Part shown: positions 1 through 11,895 of the stretch, one piece after another
Position numbering within the stretch: position 1 is the first letter of the stretch
Layout of the letters: each line of letters starts with the position of its first letter
Assembly: GCA_003290165.1 (NCBI GenBank)
Contig: QNQO01000201.1
Span: 744,001-808,000, forward strand
Direction: 5' to 3'
Origin: Berberis thunbergii
Lineage: Eukaryota > Streptophyta > Magnoliopsida > Ranunculales > Berberidaceae
DNA length: 64,000 nt
Translations under genes and position numbers: made by a program
The notes under the pieces: generated by a model
What the model saw: the letters and a program-made list of their open reading frames with translations, nothing else
What the model was told of the DNA's origin: nothing
Databases searched by the model: none

Positions 1-443
1 CTACCAGCCATGCAGATTTAGAAAATGTTGTATTGAAGGCTCATGACCAACTTGTTGAGCTTCTGGATGGCACTGAAGATACTGGCACTGTAGAAATTGT
101 TGAAACCATCAGCAAGTTCTCAGTGAGTGATACCATTCAGGAATCTGGGAAAATCCAGGCACGAAAGGAGGTGATGGCGAATATGTTGACAAAGAGCTTA
201 AAATCCGAGGATGCTATCTTCTCCAGGGTATCTCGCACAGTTTACCTGGCTACTCGGGGAGTTCTCCTTGGTGGAAGTGGTTTACTCGGTAAGGAATTAG
301 CTGAAACAGCTCTTCGACGAATTGGTGCTGCTGGTCTTACCGAGAGAGTGATGGAGTCTGCAGAAGTGCTAATAGTGGTAGCAACAGTGTCAAGTGGAGT
401 ACATGGACCGTGGTATGCGGAAATCTTAAAGAATATCATGTGA
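1..443 (+). CDS. T-complex protein 11 (TCP11)-like protein, C-terminal exon (partial)
   Basis: The frame is open from position 3 to the TGA at 441-443, so the true start lies outside the window; the TTG at 33 is only an internal codon. The roughly 146 residues end in a pattern I recognise from the C-terminus of plant TCP11-like proteins: an Ala/Arg-Lys-Glu helix, then RVSRTVYLATRGVLLGGSG, an amphipathic helix (ELAETALRRIGAAGLTERV) and a final SSGVHGPWYAEIL motif. Plant TCP11-like proteins are soluble, helix-rich and poorly characterised. Animal TCP11 acts in sperm cAMP signalling, but a similar role in plants is not shown. There are no breaks or stops, so this looks like an intact host gene. 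An upstream intron boundary inside the first 30 bases is possible. Family assignment is from memory of the conserved C-terminal block. Confidence 0.82.
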   Translation, partial: TSHADLENVVLKAHDQLVELLDGTEDTGTVEIVETISKFSVSDTIQESGKIQARKEVMANMLTKSLKSEDAIFSRVSRTVYLATRGVLLGGSGLLGKELAETALRRIGAAGLTERVMESAEVLIVVATVSSGVHGPWYAEILKNIM

Positions 444-609
444 TCATCTCCAGGTCTTTACTATCTACTGTATATAGTAGATGTAAATTTGGTTAGCATA
501 GGCGCAACAGTGTGTAGACTGTAGAGGCATGTGATCCAATGTCTATATGAATGCCAACATTGTAAAGATGTTAAACACGTAAATTTGATTTTAGCTTCCT
601 CGATTTGGT

Positions 610-615
610 AATAAA
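610..615 (+). terminator. poly(A) signal of the TCP11-like gene
   Basis: AATAAA lies 167 bases after the stop codon, in an AT-rich, gene-free 3' region (444-630) containing TGTA-type upstream elements. It is the likely 3' end signal. Bases 631-893 show no recognisable gene; they are pyrimidine-rich and run into the foldback element. Confidence 0.6.
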
Positions 616-893
616 AGTCTGGTAATTTATGGAAAAGCTGAAGTCATTTGTTTGGTTTTGTTTAAGGCAGCGACTATATGGTACCACAATTTACTCTTAC
701 CTATATCATCTACCTAATTTTTTCTTTTCCACAATATACACTTTCTGTCCCACATCAGAGTTCTTTTCCGCATCACCCATAAAAGGAAAATCACAACTCT
801 TTCTCCCCTTCCAAATTCAAGCGATCGAAAGTATCGTGTCCCTTAACAACTTTATCTTTTCTTCTTCTATTGAAAGCTCTCTCTCCCTCTTAT

Positions 894-2365
894 TCGATTG
901 AAATCTCCTTATACCTATCCGTCTCCCCTCTCAACTAAACTGTCACTCTCTTCCCAATCTCTCTTATTCCACTTCCGTTCGATTCACCCAAAAGGATTCA
1001 TCAATCGAGCGCGTGACGATGAGAGATAGAGGAGATGGAGCTGCAATAGTGGCCATCACAACGGCTGCACTGCCGGCTTCCCCTATTCTCCTTTATTCCA
1101 AAACAGCCTAGCACTCACTCAAAACATAAAAACATGGTACTGTCTTTGACTTTTGAACAACTTTGATGCTCGATTGAGACGGTTCTCAAAACACACAAAT
1201 TTAGTACTCTGAGTTATCTCATGAACACAATTTGAATGACCTAAAAATGTTTTTGAAATGAGCAAGTTATGGTCATTTTACTAAAGTCACTCAAATATGT
1301 CCGGTGAAGAAAACATGGTATTGTCCCTGACTTTCGACCAACTTTGACGTTTGATTGAGATCGATTCTCAAGCTCACCAAAACACAAATAATGTAGTAAT
1401 CTGAGTAATCTAATGAGCACAATTTGAATCACCTGAAAATCTTTTGAAATGAGCAAGTTATGGTCATTTTACTACAGTTACTCAAAACTTTTCAGTAACG
1501 ACCAAGTCGCTAAAGATCATGTGAATGTAAGTCTCTTACTCGCATGATATGCCACAAATCTAAGTCTCTCACATAGGATCGTGTGAGTGAGAGACACCCT
1601 CGCATAGGATCGTGTGAGTGGGAGACTTACCCTTGCATGATCCGTCGCAAATGCGAATGAGAGACTTAAACTCGCAGCGTATCATGTGACTGAGAGACTT
1701 ACCCTTGCATAGGATCGTGCAAGTAGGAGACTTACATACGCATGATCCTTTGCAATTTGGTCATTGCTTGACAGTTTTAAGTGACTGTAGTAAAATGACC
1801 ATAACTTGCTCATTTCAAAACATTTTCAGGTGATTCAAATTATGTTTATTTGATAACTCGGGATACTACATTTTTTCGTGTTTTGATGAGATTGAGAATC
1901 GGTCTCAATCAAGCGTCAAAGTTGGTCAAAAGTTAGGGACAATACCCTGGTTTCTTTACCGGACAGATTTGATTGACTTTAGTAAAATAACCATAACTTG
2001 CTCATTTCAAAACATTTTTAGGTGATTCAAATTGTGTTTATTAAATAACTCAAAGTACTACAATTTTTGTGTTTTGATGAGCTTGAGAATCGGTCTCAAT
2101 TGAGAGCAAGGTTAGTAAAAAATAAGGGACAATACCATGCTTTTATGTTTTGAGTAAGTGCTAGGCTCTTTTGGAAGAGAAGAGAAGAGGGGAAGCCGGC
2201 AGTGTGGCCATTGTGATGGCCACTATCGCAGTCCCATCTCCTCTATCTCTCACCACCGCTCGCCCGATTGATGAATCCTTTTGGGTGAGTCGAATGGAAG
2301 TGGAATGGGAGAGATTGGGAAGAGAGTGACAATTTAGTTGAGAGGGATAAGGGGATTTCAATCGA
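894..2365. mobile_element. Long foldback (hairpin) DNA element / MITE
   Basis: Two arms of about 600 bp are inverted copies: 894-1515 and 1755-2365. The outer ends match as TCGATTGAAATC inward on both sides, and many landmarks mirror one another (for example GGATTCATCAATCG at 991 against CGATTGATGAATCC at 2263). Each arm contains a roughly 180-bp module in two direct copies (about 1133-1310 and 1310-1505 on the left). No transposase ORF is present, so the element is non-autonomous. I could not see a convincing target-site duplication, so the superfamily is unassigned (Mutator-like foldback is possible). It lies about 280 bp beyond the poly(A) signal of the TCP11-like gene, where its transcript would form double-stranded RNA. 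Confidence 0.8.
1515..1755. repeat. Degenerate tandem repeats in the loop of the foldback element
   Basis: The loop between the arms consists of imperfect repeats of a unit containing GGATCGTGTGAGTGGGAGAC and CTTACCCTTGCATGATCC, with about five recognisable copies on alternating strands. Confidence 0.65.
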
Positions 2366-2469
2366 GCAGAAATCAAGGTCTAGCATGCAAGCAACAAACT
2401 GGCGCATAACACATAACACAATCTAGCTACATAGAATACAGGTACAAAAGATACTTGTTCAATACTCTT

Positions 2470-4231
2470 ATTCAAAATTTACAACTGTTTTGGAGAGCTA
2501 GCTCCGGAAGCCGAAAAGCCACTTACATCAGAAGAGGCTGCAGGAAGTGTCTAACGTCAGTCTTGAGTTGCCAGAAGGGGAAGCAAGATCGGAAACTTCT
2601 ACATCGTCAATCTTCCAAAAAACAACCTTCATGTATCGATTAAAATCAAGTTCCAAATAAGGATTCTCATCCTCATTTAGTTCAAGCAGTTCCAGCCTAC
2701 TGCGGGCATTATTAGAAGACCTGAAGTTTCACGATAGGCTTTGGGCCCTGCTAAGCTAGTCTCCGCCTCCGATAGTATGTGAGAAAGTGCAACCATTGAG
2801 ACTCATCCTCCGCTAGCCACTCCTTCAGTAAGTTTAGCTCAGCCAGAGCATCCGCATCCCAAGCCCCAGCCTCCTGAACTGGCCTGATCAAATTCAAACT
2901 CCAAGCGTAAAACAACCAACTCGGACTCGTGAAACTGTGCCTTACCCACCAACCCCTTGAGTTGCTCACTTAAGAGGCCCAACCTATGGAGAGCGTCCGA
3001 GTATGACTTGCAAAGTTCTAAAAAAAGTTTATTTGCAACATGTACTGCGCAATGAGCGTCAGGATGCATATCACCCTTAGCAAACGACGACAAGGAACCT
3101 TTGGGAGGAGCCAACTTAGCAGACTTCTCAAAAGGAATATTGGCCCGACGCTCAACATCAGGCTTTAGGGGCGGAAGAAAAGATCCACTCCTTAAAGTAG
3201 CAAGCTCAACAGTCTACTCTGTAGCTGCCACTTCCTGTTCTAACATGATCGGCTTAGAGGAAGAACGAGTCTTATCGACAACCCGCCTTTTTCTAAGACG
3301 GCCGATAAACGTCATGGTCGCTTCCAACTCAGTCTGCTCGGTGTTGTGAACCTCCTCTTCCTAAAGCGAGCACTACCAGTCTCCTTTGGGGACAACCTAG
3401 GCACAACAGTGCCTGCATGGAAGTGTCTGAACAATCCACTCTGCATGACGTTGTCTGCAACCATGATCTCTTCAACAACAACCAAGAGAAGCTCATTAAA
3501 CGCTCTCCTCACAGATTCTTCCTCCTTAGTAGGGGTTGGAGCCACAGATTTACTTGCATAGAGCAACGAGACAACATGTCAGTTTCTATGAAAGCACATG
3601 GAAAAATAAAATAAGGAGAAGCACTGCACTTTCTAAGATCGAATTTGAAGTGCTTGACAAAAGGTCGCCCATCCACCTTGAAGTACGAGGAATTAGAAGA
3701 GCAAAAAAATAGTTCTTTTGCCAAGAATCAAAGTCAACGACAAGGAGCCCAAACATTTTGGAGTACTCAGCCAACAGATTCTGCGGGGATTAAGACGGGG
3801 AGAAGTTAGCAAATGCAACATCCACAAAATCAGCAAATGGCCTTGACAAGGACAACAATCAAAATTTTGAACTCGACAGGCGCCATTATCCTCCAAAACT
3901 GGAAAACGAAGCCATGCTTGGAACATGCCTTTGTGCATGGCAATGAACCCTTGTGGAGGTGTCAATGGATTGTGAGTAGCACTCATCGGAACAAGCTGTA
4001 AATCTTTAGGAACCCCATAGACCTCACGAAGCTTATCCAGATTAGACCCCTTCTAGTCCCGGTAAAAAGTATAACAAGTGTAGAGCTTGTTGTGTCCGGG
4101 GGTATGTTCGACACTGTCAGCCATGAAAAGAAAGTTTTTACTTTAAGAAAAGCAAAAAGATATTTGCAACCAAGAACACAGACAAAAAAGAGGACATAGA
4201 AGATATGCAAGGTAAATAAATTATCTTTCAC
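2470..4231 (-). pseudogene. Antisense extra ORF of a Tat retrotransposon (copy A): gypsy-type transposase-like domain plus coiled coil
   Basis: Read on the minus strand from about 4231 down, the translation is broken by frameshifts and stops but keeps recognisable parts. There is an N-terminal domain with PPQGFIAMHKGMFQAWLRFP and, further on, YFKVDGRPFVKHF. This resembles the domain annotated in plants as putative gypsy-type transposon (PF04195). A Lys/Arg-rich linker follows (3300-3570 region), then a C-terminal helical, coiled-coil-like part around 2840-3114. The gene is antisense to the element that carries it. It is parallel in order to copy B (5315-7085) and copy C (18100-19150). The function of these extra ORFs is unknown; this copy is not translatable. 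Confidence 0.6.
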
Positions 4232-4242
4232 AAAAGTGGCGA

Positions 4243-4252
4243 CTTATATAAG
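4243..4252 (-). promoter_or_regulatory. TATA box of antisense extra gene, copy A
   Basis: Minus-strand TATATAAG lies just upstream of the N-terminal reading frame. Bases 4253-4415 are homologous to 17822-17980, the promoter region of copy C; shared landmarks are a block around CCACTGAAT(C) and GTTGTCTCGAGCG. The conserved promoter supports independent antisense transcription. Confidence 0.5.
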
Positions 4253-4415
4253 CACCAGGCGGTCATGCCACCTCTTCCTACTGAACGGTCACGAGTTCAT
4301 TTAATGATGTGCACCGCTCGAGACAACGTTTTGGGTTCAACCATCACAACTGTACATAGTCTATCAAAGCGATTCAGTGGACCAATTAGATGGCCCACTC
4401 ACTCAAGGGAGCAAC

Positions 4416-5081
4416 TAATGATACACCAACCGTCCTCTAATCAACATCGTACATGTGTCACGATCATCTCGTTAACAGAGCAAAGCAAGCCTAATTGCAC
4501 ACCCAAAGAATAGCAAGCCCACCATTGGCAGAATCCAGGCAGTCGGGTCCGAGTTGTAATGAGCCAGTAAGCCCACACAACATACGGTAAGGCCCAATAC
4601 TCGTAAGACCTCTAAGGCAAGTATCTGAGAGATCTACCCAAGACAGACAAGCCAGCAACACATTGGATTGAACTAGGAAACATATATTCGAATAAGTCGG
4701 ACAATGAATCTTTCTTGCATGGACAACACTCAGAAAGAGAAACATCTCCCGCATATCTAAGAACACAAGTCATTTAGGGAAACTATCTTACATAGAAAAC
4801 TTGCAATTAGGAAATGATCTCCACAACAAGATCACTTTCCCTAAACAGCGCCACCAAAAACCCAGCCGAACAAGGACTCCTTCACTATAAAAGGGAGATA
4901 CGGTCGATGAAATAGAGGTGCGCAATATAACCTAGTTTATAGTTTTAAGCCTCTCATAAGCCTTATCTAACTTAAGCATCGGAGTGCCATCGGACACCAC
5001 ACGGTGGTCTTTGGCTCACATTTGCTACCTGTGCAGGTCTAGGTAAGTAGCGAGAAAGGAGAACAGAAATCGACTACATCA
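4416..5081 (+). repeat. 3' LTR of truncated Tat element
   Basis: Starts TAATGATACACCA (TGATGATACAC in the other Tat LTRs) and ends CGACTACATCA (TGACTGCATCA in the others). It is alignable along its length with the RC of 17163-17821, including the GGCAAGTATCT(C/G)GAG block and the terminal CATCGG(A/T)GTGCCATCGG region. A TATA box (CTATAAAAGG) lies at about 4885. Length 666 bp. Confidence 0.72.
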
Positions 5082-7105
5082 AAAAGTCTAGACAAAAAAT
5101 CATTGACTTCAAGAGCATATACAAGTTGAGTGGTCATAACTCAAAGGAACAAATTAACTAGACAGTTTCCATACTTAGTGAAATTTGTTGTCTAAAGACC
5201 AATACCATGGCAAGGCAACATAGAAAAGATTCAATGGGAAAAGTCTAGAAAATACAAGCACAAAATGTTACTCAGCAGATTTTCTGCCATTAATGAATCG
5301 AAATATTACATCTTTTACTCCTTAGGAGGATCAGTTTCAGTGGCTGAAAGGCCATATATGCCAGGGGAGAGAACAAAAGATGGGTTAGCAGTCTCAGGAG
5401 CTTGTTTTGGATCATCATTTGTAGGCATTTGGTAAGAAGCTTCTCCCTCTTCAAATTTTGCATAAGCTACTACTCTGTAATATGTGAAGTCAAGAACAAG
5501 GTAGTCATATTCAATCAGCCCCAAAAGCTTTAGCTTACCCTTAATGATCTTGCTAAAGTCTAAAGTCTCCTGGCCTTCAAACACCTTTTTCTTGCAGGCT
5601 TCAGACTCCACCAAACTCTTCTCAGCCTTTTTTCACTCTAGCCATAAGCGCGCCAGCCTTAGATTGCTCATCCACTAGTTCCTCTTTCACTAGACTAAGC
5701 TCAGCCTGCGCAAAAACAGCCTGCTCTTCTACTTCTTTGACACAGTGAAGGCCATAAAAGACTTCGAACTCAAGCTTCTGGCGTAAAACATCCCACTCCG
5801 ACTTAACATGCTTCATTTCATTAGTTTGAGTTTGCAGATCAACTTGTGCCTTCTTCGCTGTCTCTTGAGCACGCCTGAACTCTTTTTGGGTGCACTTCAA
5901 CACATCCTCAACACCACTCATTACAGACTAAACTTTAACCAAGTCCGCATCAGTGGACTCCAGGCAAGCCTTATAAGAATCCAACTCCGCCTTTAAAGCT
6001 TCCAATTTGGCTTCAAGGTCCACCCGCGCGGCCTACCAACGAGTCTTAAAATTTTTCTCAACACCAGTCTGCATAGACTTATCCTTCAACCGCTTGTTCA
6101 ATGACTCAATTTCGTAGAGTACATCATAGTACGACTTCTGCAAGTTAGCAAAAGTCTTCGCATGCCATACACTCTATTGCAAGCTGATTCCACTTTAGTC
6201 CCAGCCATGACAACTTGATTCAACAATGCCATCCTCAACATCAAGTGCCTTTAACCCTTATCGATGCGGTCCCCCTTCCCCAATGGAACCACTGGTTAGG
6301 AAGGGATAACGTTCTTAGAACTAATACGTTTCTTCTTGGGACAAATGATAGGAGGTAGAGCTGCATCTAATTCCTTTTTCTTGGTCGGACTGGGCATCTT
6401 CAACTTTCTCTTCCTCTTTCTCGAAGGACGACTGCCGATCTCACTTGTCGTCGTCCTAAAATGGGTAGGAGCGTCATGAAAGTACTCGAACAACTCTCTC
6501 CGCGCAATGTTGCCAGGCTGCACAACATCCTTAATGGGCATAAAAGACAACTTGCAAAACTCTTTCATTATTGACTCCTCTTCCTTAGAGATAACTGGAG
6601 CCAAAAAATTCTCTACAAAAAGATGAGCAATAGCTCAGCACATCATCCACAATAATCGGGCAAAAAAGACAAAAAATAGACATTATACTTACTACTCTCC
6701 ACTACGAACTTATGAGTAAGCGGACGACCATCCAGCATAAAGTACTGAGAATCAGAAGAAGGCAGGAACTAATATTTCTGCTAGAGAGAACCCAGACAAA
6801 TTGGCGTCTGCAATAAAGATACCACATAATCGTTCAACTAGGGAGAGTTAAGCAGATGGATCACCCTCGGAGACAATCACATGCCAACATCTTTCGCCCC
6901 GATTAGAATGGTGATCAAAGTTTTGTATCCGTTTGGCACCATCTAAGCTGGCGGAATGTGCAGATATGCCAAGACACGCAAAATGTCTTCTGGAATAGGG
7001 AAGCGGAGTCCCGATTGAAACATGCCTCTATGCAAAATGATGAGCCCTTTTGTAGACATCATAGAAGTGTGATTGGGACCCAAAAAATACAGCCACCACC
7101 TTTGC
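5082..7105 (-). pseudogene. Antisense extra ORF of a second Tat fragment (copy B)
   Basis: A second diverged copy of the Tat antisense gene with three long open stretches: 6604-6296 (KEEESIMKEFCKL, basic KRKRKLK tail), 5921-5622 (coiled coil rich in Gln/Glu/Lys, starting MSGVEDVLKCTQKEF) and 5614-5315 (C-terminal domain with GKLKLLGLIEYDYL, ending in TETDPPKE before the stop). Upstream, 7085-6700 encodes the N-terminal domain (GLIILHRGMFQSGLRFPIPE, MLDGRPLTHK) with stops. Domain order equals copy A. The promoter side is cut off at about 7105 by copia-1. No function is known; the coiled coil suggests oligomerisation. The last C-terminal block is also recognisable in copy C. Confidence 0.6.
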
Positions 7106-7169
7106 ATACTTCAAGATGCTCTATTCGCATAATGTTACCTCGTTTAAACTTTGACAGGAAAACCTTGTA

Positions 7170-10100
7170 GAAGGAAAAGAATAAACGTGCATAAATAAAA
7201 TATAACGTACTTCTATATGATTTTGAAACATACTTCTGGATGCTTTCATAGCATACTTTTGGATGCATAGTAGGGATATACTTTATGATACTCCCCCTAA
7301 TAATGACTCATCCTCATGAGAGTAGAATTTAATTACTTTGATAATTAAGTCGACACATGTCAATCTCGTAAACTAATTTGATTAAGAGATCTGCAAGGTT
7401 GTCACTAAACTGTTCAACTTCAATAACATGGTTCTTCTGAAGCTCACGTTGGTAGGAGAACCATTTCATTCAATCTCTTTTGATGAAGTTTTTTTGCATT
7501 TGAACAATACATGCAACATTGTCGTCATATATTGTAGTCAATTGATCAATAAGTTTATTTAATAGATTTCCATGAAATAGTTGCATTGCAACTCATAAAT
7601 ACAAAACTTGCCTGTGAGCTATCCTTATTGGGGTCAAATAGAGAACCTAAATCTGCATAGCCAACTAGGTGGGAATGGTTACATCAATTACAATAATAAA
7701 TTCATATTAATAATCCCACGAAGATATAACTTTAACTCTATTCCAGTATCTACATGTCGATGAAAAACTAAACCTTGCTAGTAAATGCATATAAAAAATT
7801 ATATCAGGTTATGCACTTGGTGCCAAATATAACAATGCACCTAGTAATACTTCAGGACCGAGTATGCTTTGATTGGTTTATAAGTCTTTCATTTTAAATT
7901 TCGTCGTTAGATAATTAACAATATTTGCAAGGTCCAATAAAAGTTATATTAGTAATATAAACTGCTAGTATGACAAAAATAGTTAACGATATCTTGAGAA
8001 AGATACATAGTCAAATTTGCATAACTTTCGTTACACAGATATTCTCTTAGTTAAATTACATTCTTTTGGAATTGTTAGTAAATCCTCTAGGGATTTTAAA
8101 TATATTTGTGTCTAAATTCTCATATAAACAAGTAGTCACAACATTCATAATTTGCATATCAAGTTTTAGAAATTACAATGGAAATGTAATTATATCCATA
8201 ACTGGGATTATATTTTATCAAATGTTAGGTTTCTATGGAAACCCTTGTGCCATGAATCTTGTCATATATCTAACTGTCACATTTTGTTTTTTAATTAACA
8301 CTCATTTGAAACCAGCATGTGTTACACACTTAGGTGTTTGCACTATAGGTCCAAAGACACCACATTTCTCTAGGGAACCCAATTTCGCTTGAACAACATC
8401 TTTCCATTTGGCAAATGATTTGTCAACAATCATAGATATTTCGTGGTTAAATGTCATTATTTATATCATCGTCATTTGATATTTCAGTAGCAACCATATA
8501 TATGAATATGTCATCAATGATCTTTTCATTTAATTTCACATTTCTCCTTAATATATTGAGATCTCATTATTATCGGGTACTTGAGCATCTTCGAGGGCTT
8601 TTCTATCACTTCAGAGATATGAATAACCATTTTTGGGGTAATGGAGAAATTTGATTTTTCAAACATGGTTATGGAGTGCCATTTAATGCTACTCCTGGAG
8701 TTTATGACCTGTTCTAGAACATCATATAATGCTGCTTCTGGTGCAAACTAACCTCTTATTATAGAGCGTCATTTAATGTTAATTCTTCGAGAGTTGAATC
8801 TTGGAACCTATATGTCTACCACACTTTTGGCACACAACAGATTTTAAGTTTGTCACGCTTCTGGAATACAAGAGATTCACTAGTTGTCATACTCAAACTT
8901 TGTCCTTAAGGGATACAAATTCGAGCATGTGTATTCACAGTTGGTCGACGTGACTTTGTCATTTTGGCTACATCATTAAATGCATCAACTAAGTAAGTCA
9001 TAATGGTCAAATGAGACAAAGTTGAAATATTCGATGATGATCACACCGTTCCATACCACTATGTTGTTATGTAAAAACTTTCTTATCTCCCCCTAACGAT
9101 GATAATATAGTCTCATAAAATTGACATCTACAAATTAGCAGTAAAAATGGTACCAGTTAAAGCTAAAAGTCTGCGTAATAGGCTATGGCTAAGCTTTTTT
9201 GCAATATTCAATACTGCATTTCCCTAAACACTGTGGGGTAATCTAGGAAGTAGTCTTGATTGCATAGGTAAAAGTCTTTCAATAAGGTGAAGACGTGTAA
9301 CTTAAATGTGCACCAAACCATTTTGTCCATGCAGGATGGGACTGTGCAACAATAGTCCCCATCGATGAGCAAAAACAACAAAAAGTAAACTTCTCTGCAG
9401 TGTCAAATTGGATGACTAAATGCAGGGGGGGGGGGGGGTGAAACTTGTGCGCTAAAAAAAATAAAGTGTGACACATAAACAAATATGACACCATCTAATA
9501 AAAAGTTTACTAGGTGAACAAGGAGTTCATATGAATTGTAAATGGAGTGTGTTAAGGGTGACTTATTTAAGCTTTTGGCGTAAAATGACATGTGATACAA
9601 CAACTCGGAGAGTTATAAAATTTCAATAAATTAACAAAAACTTATCTCTAATGTAAGTTTCAGGCTTAATGCATACATCTCTAATGTAACACATATGTTG
9701 CGAAAGTAAGCTTTAGGCTTAATGCATTTATCTCTAATTTAAGCTGTTGGATTCCAACATTAGATAAGATGTATCTATTTTGCAATGAAGCACGTTTCTT
9801 CAGAAACTGTAGAAATATAACACATGTTGGATAAATAAATGTGCGTCATTTAGTGAGAGAAGATGAGACTCTTCCAGTGCCTTCAACGATTGGGATAGCC
9901 TCTATAGGGCCTCCAATAAATTATATAGGTCCAGCTATGATAGACACCTTTGTGTCTTAAAGGTAAGTGTTGAGAAAATGTTGTGATTTGTCAATAATTT
10001 ATGGGTAGTGACACTAACAATTAAACAAATATAATTGCCACCATTTGCAGTTTATAAACCATACTTTAAAAAAAAATGTATGCAGTAAATAAATCAAACG

Positions 10101-10188
10101 AATCAAAACATAATATACTGCATATGTTGCATAACTAGCAACAAATATTCTAATGTAACACCATCTATGTGTTATGTTTCACAAGTGG
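7170..10188 (-). pseudogene. Copia-1 pol remnants (integrase, RT, RNase H)
   Basis: On the minus strand this matches the copia-2 pol region segment by segment. 7300-7930 corresponds to the RNase H/RT C-terminal part (27600-28300), 7930-8450 to RT (28900-29260), 8600-9130 to 29480-29960, and 9240-9600 to the integrase side (30260-30880). Every frame is broken. The plus-strand ORF at 8066-8392 is only the antisense of this decayed RT. A small direct repeat (CTCTAATGTAAG/CTTTAGGCTTAATGCAT) sits at about 9645-9740. No catalytic motif is readable. Confidence 0.6.
9425..9438 (+). repeat. 14-base poly(G) run
   Basis: Uninterrupted G14 in AT-rich decayed copia sequence. Such runs are unstable and are also a common sequencing or assembly error site. 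Confidence 0.9.
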
Positions 10189-11599
10189 TGATGTTCACAT
10201 AATATACCTCCTAATTGATATTTGTTAGTGTTTCGGATAGCGAATTTTAGTTTAATTATTTTATTTTTGTATTTTTGTAGGATTTGGAGTTTAAATTACA
10301 AAGTGCATTAGCGTGGCGAATTTGGAAATTCATAGGCAAATTGACGAAATTGAGCGGGAGACACTCAAGCCAAAGAAAAATAATGAAATTAGTTTTGAAT
10401 TGGTGGAACAAAGAAGTCATATAAATGAACATAGCCAAGCCTTTTAGTTTACAATTGAAATACAACAAATTGAAATTGAAATTGGGCTTCCAATTTACAA
10501 TTGAAATTGGGTTTCCAATGAGGGACTAATGGGGTATTTTGGTTTCCAATTTGGGCCCAATAGGGAGTAGGTTTCTCTTTACCTTAAAGACAACCAAAAA
10601 AGAGGGGAAGAGGGAGTTTTTTCTCTGGAGCAAACATGCAGCAGCAGCAGCCAAAAGAAGGGAAGAGAAGGTGTCCAGGACAGCAGAGAAAAACGTTGTC
10701 TAGCAGCGGCCAAAAACGCTGCCTAGAAGTGGCCACAACGCAACAGCGCTGTTCAGCAGGGAGCATAAACGCTGTCCAGAACAACAGTGAAGACGTCGTC
10801 CAGTAAGGTGCGCATCGCTGATCCACCATGCGTCACCATGCCGATGAAGCTCCACACCGCTGTTGCTGTCATCACCTTCGCCATGTGTCACTAAACTCCA
10901 CGCAAGGTGAAGAGATGAACTCCTAGATGTAACACACTTAATTAGTATTTGATTCGTTTTATGCTTTCACGATGAGTAATGGTGTTTATGATTCTTACTT
11001 TTATTTAATATAGGAATTTATCTTATTTTAGTGACAAAGATTTCATCAATTTCTTCGTAGATTATCATTCCAGTGGTTGTATTTTTCTTCTCCATATAAG
11101 TTTAGTCACACTTTTCTTATGTGTGGAATTTTTAAGGATCAATTGATTCCGGTAGGTAAGTTATATGTGATCGTCTTTTATTATGTTATTGTCTCCGGAT
11201 ATATAGTAAATTTAGGATATCACATATGACCAACCTTTGTGCTTTCTAAAAAAAAGTAAAATCTAAAATCCATTTACATTAGGATATATTAATGCATTAA
11301 AGACTATTCTTCCGATTATGTTGTTTAGGATGTGAAACACGTAATCGAGTCATCATAGCAAATCAATACTAGTTGGCGCGTGAAATCTAGGAGGGATTCT
11401 TGGAACCCTGTGACTTTTCTAAACTTGATTTTTATTAAACTATATTTAATTTCACATTATAAAATTGCTAGAATTTCTTACATTTAGTTTCGCGCACTTT
11501 TTTTCTTCCTTGACCTTGATTTTTATATCGCTTTTCCTCGTGGGATCGACATCCCAATCTTTACTGCAATTGATCGCGTGTATTGCTTGGGCATAATCA
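10189..11599 (+). repeat. 5' LTR of the gag-protease Athila element
   Basis: Begins TGATGTTCACATAATATACC and ends GGGCATAATCA. It is nearly identical to 14012-15399 across the whole length, with scattered substitutions and small indels (for example, 14520-14590 lacks a stretch present at 10700-10770). It includes the ATTGAAATTGGG purine repeats and the long AT-rich 3' part. Confidence 0.82.
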
Positions 11600-11604
11600 A
11601 ATTT

Positions 11605-11622
11605 TTGCGCCGTTGCCGGGGA
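11605..11622 (+). promoter_or_regulatory. Primer-binding site
   Basis: TTGCGCCGTTGCCGGGGA lies five bases after the 5' LTR. It corresponds to the plant tRNA-Asp-type primer site (usual form TGGCGCCGTTGCCGGGGA) with one mismatch. Confidence 0.75.
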
Positions 11623-11895
11623 ACAAACGTCATTCTATAAGGGAGGTTTCGGGTATTATCTTTCTTGCTCATTGTTTTATTTTATTTTATTCTATTTTGT
11701 AGGTTTTTGGTCCAGTTTAATTTTATTTTATTTTATGTCTAAAACAAAAAAAACAAAATTGCAAAAAACAAAAAAAACATTGGGGGAGTGAGTTGAAATA
11801 GAGACCACTTAAGGAGACTAATTAGGGTCCCAAATTTAGAACACCCACAAATTTACATTGAGACCAAATTAAGTTCTAGTTCTTATTCTAACACC

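Larger units (their letters stand above)
2366..5081 (+). mobile_element. 5'-truncated Ty3/gypsy Tat-lineage element: antisense extra gene plus 3' LTR
   Basis: What remains is the 3' end of a plus-oriented element: an extra gene on the opposite strand (2470-4231), its promoter, and a complete LTR (4416-5081). Gag and pol are missing on the left. The arrangement matches the 3' end of the fuller Tat element at 17163-25737, where the same kind of antisense gene sits just inside the 3' LTR. The right end abuts another antisense-gene copy at 5082 with no primer-binding site, so this LTR is a 3' LTR. Confidence 0.65.

Noticed and set aside
4416..5081. Possibility that this LTR is a 5' LTR of an element continuing to the right
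   Set aside because: No primer-binding site follows at 5082, whereas the antisense gene on its left matches the normal 3' LTR context.
8066..8392. 108-codon plus-strand ORF with hydrophobic segments, at first sight a membrane protein
   Set aside because: It is the antisense of decayed copia RT; the region aligns inverted with 28990-29240 of copia-2.
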